DNA from: an uncultured Myxococcales bacterium
GTDB taxonomy: Bacteria; Myxococcota_A; UBA9042
Length of the DNA stretch: 33,925 nucleotides
Direction: 5' to 3'
Assembly: GCA_903919145.1 (NCBI GenBank)
Contig: CAIXGW010000296.1
Coordinates: 1-33,925 of the forward strand
The position numbers were made by a program, and so were the translations under genes. Position 1 is the stretch's first letter. The number at the start of each line of letters is the position of its first letter. Below the pieces are notes generated by a model. It worked only from the letters and a program-made list of their open reading frames with translations, was not told the DNA's origin and made no database searches. Of the stretch, positions 25,801 through 32,002 are shown piece after piece.

Positions 25801-26865
25801 ATGCTGTCCGTTCGCTTGGCTCCTGTGCTTGCCGCTGCGGCGGTTCTGCTCGGCGGCATCGCGGTGTCGGCACCGCTGTGGGCGTGTACCGCGCCTTTGG
25901 TCTGCAAGCCCAAGCTATCCCTGGTCGCCGGCGCGCAAATCCCGGCAAACGCCAAAGGCATTCCGGTGTTGCTCCCCACACCGCTGCAGCCACCCTACCA
26001 GCCAGTGGTGCCGCAGTTGCTCAACAGCGCCGGCCAGCCCGTGGCGGTCGATCTGCTGGACGACGCGATAGGCTGGACGCTGGTCAAGCCGGTCAAAGGC
26101 TTTGAAGTCGGCAGCCTCTATACCCTGCGCTTGGCCACCCTCTGCAAGGATGCCGAGGGGGCGTTGCTGCCGCCGGACGATATCACGCTTACCGCCAGCG
26201 CTGCCGCGCCACTGCCAACCGAGCTTGGCGTGCTGCAATTGACGGCGATGCCTGCGGAATTGGTGTCGGTGTGGACGACTACCGGCAGCTGCACGGAGGC
26301 GATCCTGGCGGTGCGCGGGCGCATAGCCGTGCAAGCTACAGCCGCGCTGGCACCCTGGAAGGCCCTGGCGCGCACTGAAGTCAAGATCGACGGCGCCCCC
26401 TGGGCCCAATCGGGCTACGGCGACCTGCCTTTGGCCGATGAGCGGACCCCCGCCAAGCTGATGGGCCGCACCATCCACGCCTTTCACGCCGGCTGTGGGC
26501 CCATTTCGTCCTCGGCGGACAAAGGCTTGCCGGTCGGTCTTCACCACGTCGAGCTGCGCATCCACGTGGCCGGCGAGGCCTCCGACGCCCCCGACCTGCA
26601 GGGCGATCTGCAGCTGCAATGCCCAGCAAGCCCTGACAAAGACACGATCTCTGGCACCGACGCCACTGCAGATGCTGGCAAGGATGCCACCCCCGGCCCC
26701 GTGGCCACGGCAAGCCTGGAGGGGGGCGGCGGCAGCTGCGGCGCAGCGCAATCGGCAAGGCTTGGCTGGTGGGCTGGCGCGGCCGGGTTGGCCCTGGTGG
26801 TTGCATGGCGCCGCCGGATGCGCGGCCCTGCCGCCAAATCGCCAATCCTGGCCAGAGGGCAGTGA
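25801..26865 (+). CDS. Secreted protein with MYXO-CTERM-like sorting tail
   Basis: A 354-residue exported protein. Residues 1-28 are a signal peptide ending SAPLWA. The body looks like beta-rich Ig-like modules (KGIPVLLPTPLQPPYQPVVP, GSLYTLRLATLC) with Cys that could pair. A Thr/Asp/Ala-rich linker (GTDATADAGKDATPGP) leads to GGGGSCG, a hydrophobic helix and an Arg cluster (RRRMR), the layout of the MYXO-CTERM signal that retains proteins at the myxobacterial surface after cleavage near the Cys. Eighteen or so residues follow the Arg cluster, longer than usual. GGGAGG precedes the ATG at 25801; an in-frame ATG at 25771 lacks one. It starts 99 bases after the transporter. Confidence 0.78.
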   Translation: MLSVRLAPVLAAAAVLLGGIAVSAPLWACTAPLVCKPKLSLVAGAQIPANAKGIPVLLPTPLQPPYQPVVPQLLNSAGQPVAVDLLDDAIGWTLVKPVKGFEVGSLYTLRLATLCKDAEGALLPPDDITLTASAAAPLPTELGVLQLTAMPAELVSVWTTTGSCTEAILAVRGRIAVQATAALAPWKALARTEVKIDGAPWAQSGYGDLPLADERTPAKLMGRTIHAFHAGCGPISSSADKGLPVGLHHVELRIHVAGEASDAPDLQGDLQLQCPASPDKDTISGTDATADAGKDATPGPVATASLEGGGGSCGAAQSARLGWWAGAAGLALVVAWRRRMRGPAAKSPILARGQ

Positions 26866-26923
26866 CCGGCCACGCCCTTATCGACGGTGACCCCTGAAAG
26901 TGCGACCGCGGGCCCGCCACCCG

Positions 26924-27940
26924 CTACTGGACTGGCGCCAGCGGCCTGGGCAGCAATTCCTTCTCGCGCAGCCAGTCTTCGTTGAGCACCCGCGACTGGT
27001 AGCGCGTGCCGTGGTCGCACAGGATGGTGGCAATGACAGCGCCGCTGCCCCGCAGCTCTAGACCCAGGCGATAGGCGGCCATGGCATTGAGCGCGGCAGA
27101 GGTGCCCACCACCAGGCCGTCGTGGCGAGCCAGGTGATAGAGCATGTCGATCATGTCCTGGTCGTGGACCCGCATGGCATCATCGATGCGCGCAGCCTTG
27201 AAGTTGGTGGTCAGGCGCATGATGCCGATGCCTTCGGTCACAGACCGGCCTTCATTCTCAATTTTGCCAGTGCGCACCTGGCAGTACATGCCAGAGCCAT
27301 AGGGATCGGCCAGCACCACCCGGACGTTGGGGTTCTTCTCTTTGAGGTAGCGCGACACACCGCTCATGGTGCCCGATGTCCCAGCGGCACAGGTGAACAC
27401 GTCAATGCGCCCGCCGGTCTGCTCCCAGATCTCGGCCCCGGTGGTCTCATAGTGAAAATCGCCGTTGGCCGGATTCTCAAACTGGTTGGCCCAGTAGGCG
27501 CGCGGGGTGGCCTCGGCAATGGCGCGGGCGCGGTGGTAGAAGTGATTGGGGTTGGCAAAGGGGCAGGCGGGGCCCAGGTCGAGCTCGGCACCCAACGCCT
27601 TGAGCATGGCGTACTTCTCAGAGGCCTGGTCGTCGGGCATGGTCAAGATGACCTTGTAGCCGCGCTCGGCCGCCAGGGTGGCCAGGCCAATGCCGGTGTT
27701 GCCAGCCGTGCCTTCGACAATCGTGTACGGCGGGTCGCTGTGGGGGACCAGCAGGCCGCGCTGCTCGGCGTCGCGGATGATGCCCTTGGCGGCGCGGTCC
27801 TTGACACTGCCGCCCGGATTGCAGAACTCGGCCTTGCCATAGATGCGACAGCCGGTCAGCTTGGACAGAGAAGTCAGTTCCATCAGCGGGGTCTGGCCCA
27901 CCAGCTCCCAAACTGTCCCCGCGCGCGCCGTGCCGTTCAT
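26924..27940 (-). CDS. Cysteine synthase-like PLP enzyme
   Basis: A 338-residue fold-type II PLP enzyme that probably makes cysteine from O-acetylserine and sulfide. The PLP lysine lies in CNPGGSVKDRAAKGI, the Asn loop in EGTAGNTGIGLA, the phosphate loop in CAAGTSGTMSGVSRYLKEKNP, and VVGTSAALNAMAA and CDHGTRYQSRV close the site. AAGGAG four bases upstream supports the ATG at 27940; an earlier ATG at 27973 lacks a ribosome site. It lies 73 bases downstream of the ATP-grasp/SET gene on the same strand, so the two may be co-transcribed. A related use, such as diaminopropionate supply, cannot be excluded but is not indicated by the motifs. Confidence 0.9.
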   Translation of the reverse strand: MNGTARAGTVWELVGQTPLMELTSLSKLTGCRIYGKAEFCNPGGSVKDRAAKGIIRDAEQRGLLVPHSDPPYTIVEGTAGNTGIGLATLAAERGYKVILTMPDDQASEKYAMLKALGAELDLGPACPFANPNHFYHRARAIAEATPRAYWANQFENPANGDFHYETTGAEIWEQTGGRIDVFTCAAGTSGTMSGVSRYLKEKNPNVRVVLADPYGSGMYCQVRTGKIENEGRSVTEGIGIMRLTTNFKAARIDDAMRVHDQDMIDMLYHLARHDGLVVGTSAALNAMAAYRLGLELRGSGAVIATILCDHGTRYQSRVLNEDWLREKELLPRPLAPVQ

Positions 27941-28013
27941 GTCTCTCCTTCTCTGCAGCCATATCTCTACCAATGCGATAGGAACACCAGCGTGCCTGTG
28001 CTTGCCTCGTCAG

Positions 28014-29957
28014 TCAAGGTCGCCGCGACACCTGCTGGACAATGTGCGGGGCTGCGCGCTGGGCTTGCAGTACCTGTGCATCCAGGTCGCGTGCACCGCT
28101 AACTACGCCTAGGCACTCAGAACTCCCGCAACAGCAGCGGAAGGGCTCGGCCATGGCCCACTCGGTTGCGGGGTAGAACACGCTCAGCGCCTCGCCGGCA
28201 GCCACGGGCAGTAGCGCGCGCAGCTCGCCGGCCTCCACGTCAAACCGGGCATTGGGGGTGCAGCTGTGGTTGATAAATGTCAACTCAGGTGGGTCGAGTT
28301 TCACGTGCTCTTCCGCGCCGATCTGCAGGGTGTGGCGCCCGCCACCGGCCAGCGTCCGCAGCGGCCGCCAGCGCGCCAGCAGCTCGCCCGCAGCAAAACT
28401 GCGCTGCACCACCACGGTGTAATCGCCTTGACCGGCCTTGGCCAGCTGAACCTCCGTCCGCAAAGGCCCCAGCGGGCCCAACCCATGGCCCAAGGCATGC
28501 GCCCGCGCCCGCCGCACAAAGTCGCTGACGTGGTCGCCGTACCACTGCTGCAGATCCGTCAGCAAGTGGTCAGACCCGCGAATGACCCCGCGGCAGGCCT
28601 CCGCACCGCAGTGGCAGGCAAACGCCAGCATCCGCGGCCCGCAGAACGTCGCGTAGTCCATTGTCACCGGCTCGCCCGCCGCCAGTGGCCGCCGTGCCAC
28701 CAGATCCAGCCCGCTCAGCCAGGCCGACGGCTCGCAGCTGTGCTCGATGGGCTGCCAATCCTCTGGCCGCTCGCCCCACATCACGTGCAGGTCGTCGGTC
28801 AGCGGCCAGGCGTACTGGGCAAACCACTGCTGCTGCTGCGGCGACCACTCGCGCTCCACCCGCGCCAGAGAGACCAGCACGTGCGGCCGCTCCTCGCCGG
28901 CCTGCAGAACCTCTCCCTGGGCCAGGTCGCGGGCAGCCACCATGAAGTAACCGCGGTCCTTCTCAAACGAAATTGCGACTTTCGGGGTCTTGCGCTGCTG
29001 GCGCCGCAGGGCGCACTCCAAGATGTGCTGCAAAAACGCCGGGTGGCCCCCTGGAGCCGCTGCCAGCGCAAAATCGGCGCTGCCGTAGGAGTCGGCCGGG
29101 TAGAAGATCCCGCAATTCGGGTTGATCTCCAGCATGAACAGCTGGCCCGCCGCGTCCATCCTCAGGTCGCAGCGCCCATAGCCGCTACAGGCCAGCGCGC
29201 TGAACATCGCCGCCGCCGCTTGACGCACCCGCTCAGCCAGCGCCTGGTCTTCCAGCAGGTGGGTTGACATCCCCTGCCAGTCGACCCACTTGAGATCAAA
29301 GTGTTTGAACGTCTCGCCCGCGGGAAAGCGGAATTCAATGGGCGGCCAGGTGCGCGGCGCGGTCTCGCCCGGCCCCGGCTCGGCCACCAGCACGGTGAAT
29401 TCGCGCCCTTCAATAAACTCCTCAATCAGCACAGCACCATACGCCGCAAGGTTGCGCTCAGCCACCACCCTCAGCTCGGCGGCCGTGGCACAGCGCGCAT
29501 CCTTGCCCATCCCCACGCTGCCGTAGCTGGCTGGATGCTTGGCGATCACCGGAAACCTAAGCGTCTGCGCGGCTTTGACAATGCCCTGGGTCGAGGTGGC
29601 CAGCTGCCAAGCCGGCGTGGCTACCCCGGCGTAGTGGCAGGCGCGCTTCATCGCTTCGCGGCTTGGATCGTAGGACTCGGGCCCGGCACCGGTGTAGGCC
29701 TGGCCCAGCCGCTCCAGGGTCTGCACGACCTCGATGCCGGCGCGATCCTCGTCCCAGCCGCCATCGCACAGATTGACAAAGACATCAAACCCCTGCGCCA
29801 CCAGCGCCTGCAGCTGCGGCACCACCGTGGCCTTCTTCAGGGCGAATTGCTGCCAGACGTGCTGGGGCGCGTGCGCTGCCGGTGAGGCCGGTGGGTCGTA
29901 GTCGGCAAAGGGGGCTTCGCTACCTTCATAGGAACTGTTCAGCACGCATAGGCGCAT
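28014..29957 (-). CDS. ATP-grasp ligase fused to two SET methyltransferase domains
   Basis: A 647-residue protein in three parts. Residues 1-320 are a D-alanine-D-alanine ligase-like ATP-grasp domain: VNLCDGGWDEDRAGIE, Lys140 in PVIAKHPASYGSVGMG, VLIEEFIEGREFTVLV, and the metal-binding RCDLRMD and LEINPNCG. Residues about 325-458 are a SET domain with EHSCEP in place of NHSCxP, the Tyr motif MDYATF and a post-SET CXCX4C (Cys448, 450, 455). Residues about 512-620 are a second SET domain with the intact FINHSCTPN, FYPAT and another CXCX4C (608, 610, 615). ATP-grasp ligases join amino acids; SET domains methylate lysines. The chain may ligate and methylate one peptide or protein target (inference). 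GGAGG precedes the ATG at 29957; an earlier in-frame ATG is less likely. Confidence 0.9.
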   Translation of the reverse strand: MRLCVLNSSYEGSEAPFADYDPPASPAAHAPQHVWQQFALKKATVVPQLQALVAQGFDVFVNLCDGGWDEDRAGIEVVQTLERLGQAYTGAGPESYDPSREAMKRACHYAGVATPAWQLATSTQGIVKAAQTLRFPVIAKHPASYGSVGMGKDARCATAAELRVVAERNLAAYGAVLIEEFIEGREFTVLVAEPGPGETAPRTWPPIEFRFPAGETFKHFDLKWVDWQGMSTHLLEDQALAERVRQAAAAMFSALACSGYGRCDLRMDAAGQLFMLEINPNCGIFYPADSYGSADFALAAAPGGHPAFLQHILECALRRQQRKTPKVAISFEKDRGYFMVAARDLAQGEVLQAGEERPHVLVSLARVEREWSPQQQQWFAQYAWPLTDDLHVMWGERPEDWQPIEHSCEPSAWLSGLDLVARRPLAAGEPVTMDYATFCGPRMLAFACHCGAEACRGVIRGSDHLLTDLQQWYGDHVSDFVRRARAHALGHGLGPLGPLRTEVQLAKAGQGDYTVVVQRSFAAGELLARWRPLRTLAGGGRHTLQIGAEEHVKLDPPELTFINHSCTPNARFDVEAGELRALLPVAAGEALSVFYPATEWAMAEPFRCCCGSSECLGVVSGARDLDAQVLQAQRAAPHIVQQVSRRP

Positions 29958-30041
29958 GGGCCCCTCCGCTGGCAAATCGGCAGCCGTCCGTGGCTCTTTG
30001 GGCAGCTGGCCCCGCCAGGGCGCTGGTGGCGGGCGCAGCCA

Positions 30042-30050
30042 TGCTATACT
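30042..30050 (+). promoter_or_regulatory. Extended -10 promoter element in the divergent gap
   Basis: TGCTATACT is an extended -10 (TG-N-TATACT) 45 bases before the plus-strand start at 30095. No good -35 is present, as is common with extended -10 promoters. The complement reads GTATAGC and might also serve the ATP-grasp/SET gene on the other strand. Confidence 0.45.
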
Positions 30051-30094
30051 GCGTCTAGGTAGCGCCGGCCGCAATGGCTGACCGCGAGGCCGCC

Positions 30095-31156
30095 ATGACT
30101 AAGCCAAACGCCCCAGCCTCCGCAGCCTTGCAGGCGCGCTGCTGGGCTGTGGTAGGGGTTGCCGTCCTGGCAGGCTGGGCCTGTGCGGTCGACCCGGCCG
30201 ACCCGCCAGTGGCCCTGCCGCCGCTGCGCGCCCTTCCGGCATCGGACCCCACGGGCTGCAATTGGCAGATCCCTGCCGCCCAGGGCTTTGTCAAGTCTGC
30301 TGGACTAAAAGAGATTAGTGGTGTGGCAGCGTCGCGCCGCCATCCGGGGCACCTGTGGGTCCACAATGACAGCGGCGCCAAGCCAGAGGTCCACCTGCTG
30401 GCCGCCGACGGTCAGCTGCGCTTGGCTCTGCACCTGGACGGCGCCCCCCACACCGACTGGGAGGACATGGCCTTGGCGCAGTGTCCAGCCAAGGTAGAGG
30501 CGGCGGCCGGCGCCCCGCCTGCCGATTGCCTGTGGGTGGCTGACATCGGCGACAACGCAGAGACCCGCAACAAGGTGGCCATCCTGGCCGTCCGCGAGCC
30601 AGAGAGCCTGCCTTCCCCTGGCCAAACGCCACCGCATGTCGATGTGGCCAAGGGCGACTGGCGCGCCATCGAGGTGACGTATCCCGACGGACCGCACAAT
30701 GCCGAGGCGCTGGCCATGCTCCCCGGCGGCTGGGCGCTGATCCTGACCAAGCGCGACGACGGCAAGGCGGCCCTGTACCGCGCCGCGGTGGTCCAAGCCA
30801 TGGCCACCAAAGAGGACAAGATCAAGGCCGAAGCCCTGGGGCTGCTCGATCTGGCGGCCGCTGGAGTCGCCAGTGGAGAGCGTCTGCGCGCCACCGCTGC
30901 CGACTTTGACCCGGCCAGTTCGCGCCTGGCGGTGCGGACTTATGCCAGCATTCAGTTGTTTGACGGCGGCCCGCTGCTGGTGTCTGCCAGCCCCCAAGAA
31001 GTCGCGGCCCAGGTGGCCAACTGGCACGGATTGCTGCTACCGTCGCCGGCCGAGCCACAGGGTGAAGCGCTGGCATTTCAAGGCGCCCACCGCTGGGTCT
31101 CGATCAGCGAAGGGGCCCTGGCCAAGATCTTTGTGGGTGAGTGCACGGTGCCTTGA
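30095..31156 (+). CDS. Secreted phytase-like beta-propeller protein
   Basis: A 353-residue exported protein. Residues 15-30 are hydrophobic and end LAGWAC, so it may be a lipoprotein with Cys30. The body carries segments seen in esterase-like/phytase-like propeller proteins: LKEISGVAASRRHPGHLWVH, HNDSGAKPEVHLLAADGQ, TDWEDMALAQC, LWVADIGDNAETRN, and HNAEALAMLPGG. The substrate is unknown. The ATG at 30095 has GAGG five bases upstream; one at 30074 is also open. It is transcribed away from the ATP-grasp/SET gene. Confidence 0.78.
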   Translation: MTKPNAPASAALQARCWAVVGVAVLAGWACAVDPADPPVALPPLRALPASDPTGCNWQIPAAQGFVKSAGLKEISGVAASRRHPGHLWVHNDSGAKPEVHLLAADGQLRLALHLDGAPHTDWEDMALAQCPAKVEAAAGAPPADCLWVADIGDNAETRNKVAILAVREPESLPSPGQTPPHVDVAKGDWRAIEVTYPDGPHNAEALAMLPGGWALILTKRDDGKAALYRAAVVQAMATKEDKIKAEALGLLDLAAAGVASGERLRATAADFDPASSRLAVRTYASIQLFDGGPLLVSASPQEVAAQVANWHGLLLPSPAEPQGEALAFQGAHRWVSISEGALAKIFVGECTVP

Positions 31157-31192
31157 CGGACCCGGCCCCCCAGCCTGCCCGCGGCGGAGTCG

Positions 31193-32002
31193 ATGCAACT
31201 GGCCCACCTGGACAACTCCGCGCAACCCCTTCTCTCCTGGCTGGCCGGGCTCAGCAATGCCGCGGGGGGCTGGCCGTATCACCTGGTCGCCTTGCGCCAT
31301 CGCCGCTCGCTGTGGACACCCTACCGGTTGGCCGTGGCCCAGCTGCTGCGAGCCTGGGCTCCGCCAGAGCCCGAGCTGGTCCTGATTGGCCCCAGCGCGG
31401 GTTGGAACTTGGACCCTGAGTTCCTGAGCCGATTCAAGGTGGTCCACGCCATCGAGCCCGACCCGCTGGCCCGTTGGCTGCTGCGCAAGCGCTTTCCCCA
31501 AGTGCACTGGGTGATGACGGCGCGCGACTACTTCAGCCCCCAAGGTCCCACCGGCTGGACGGCCAACCTGGCGCAGCTGTTCGCCGATTATCCCAGCCAG
31601 GCCCTACTGTTCTTTGGCTTTCTTGGCCAGCTGATTGTCCTGCATCCCGACGCCGTGGCCAAAGAGGTGGACCAGCAGGTGGTGGCCACCGCGGCGTTTG
31701 AGCGCTGGAAGTCGGTGCTGTGCGCCCAGTTGGCTCAGCGGAGCTGGTGCAGCCTCCACGACCGCTGGGTCGGGCACCAGCCGCCCAAAGCCCAGCTGCT
31801 GGCGGGCGACGGCGCCACTTTTCTGCTTGACGCAAGCGACCCTGCTCAGCTGTGGCCCCAGGGCGCGCAAGTCGCCGACGTGCTGACAGAAGGGCTGGTG
31901 CCCAGCTTGAACAGCTGCTGGCTGCTGTGGCGGCGCTTGCCTGACCGCTGGCATGTCATGCAAGCCGGGTGGGCACGCCAGCCGCCGCCAGGGGCCCCAT
32001 GA
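31193..32002 (+). CDS. Uncharacterised protein with a methyltransferase-like Rossmann core
   Basis: A 269-residue protein, probably cytoplasmic. The segment LVLIGPSAGWNLDPEFL followed by KVVHAIEPDPLARWLLRKRF resembles the SAM-binding loop and acidic strand of class I methyltransferases, and WVMTARDYFSP follows where a third strand would lie. I do not recognise a closer family, and no catalytic motif confirms methyl transfer. GGAG four bases upstream supports the ATG. Its stop overlaps the next start as ATGA (31999-32002), so it is translationally coupled to the membrane protein and probably acts with it, for example on a lipid-linked product (inference). Confidence 0.75.
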   Translation: MQLAHLDNSAQPLLSWLAGLSNAAGGWPYHLVALRHRRSLWTPYRLAVAQLLRAWAPPEPELVLIGPSAGWNLDPEFLSRFKVVHAIEPDPLARWLLRKRFPQVHWVMTARDYFSPQGPTGWTANLAQLFADYPSQALLFFGFLGQLIVLHPDAVAKEVDQQVVATAAFERWKSVLCAQLAQRSWCSLHDRWVGHQPPKAQLLAGDGATFLLDASDPAQLWPQGAQVADVLTEGLVPSLNSCWLLWRRLPDRWHVMQAGWARQPPPGAP

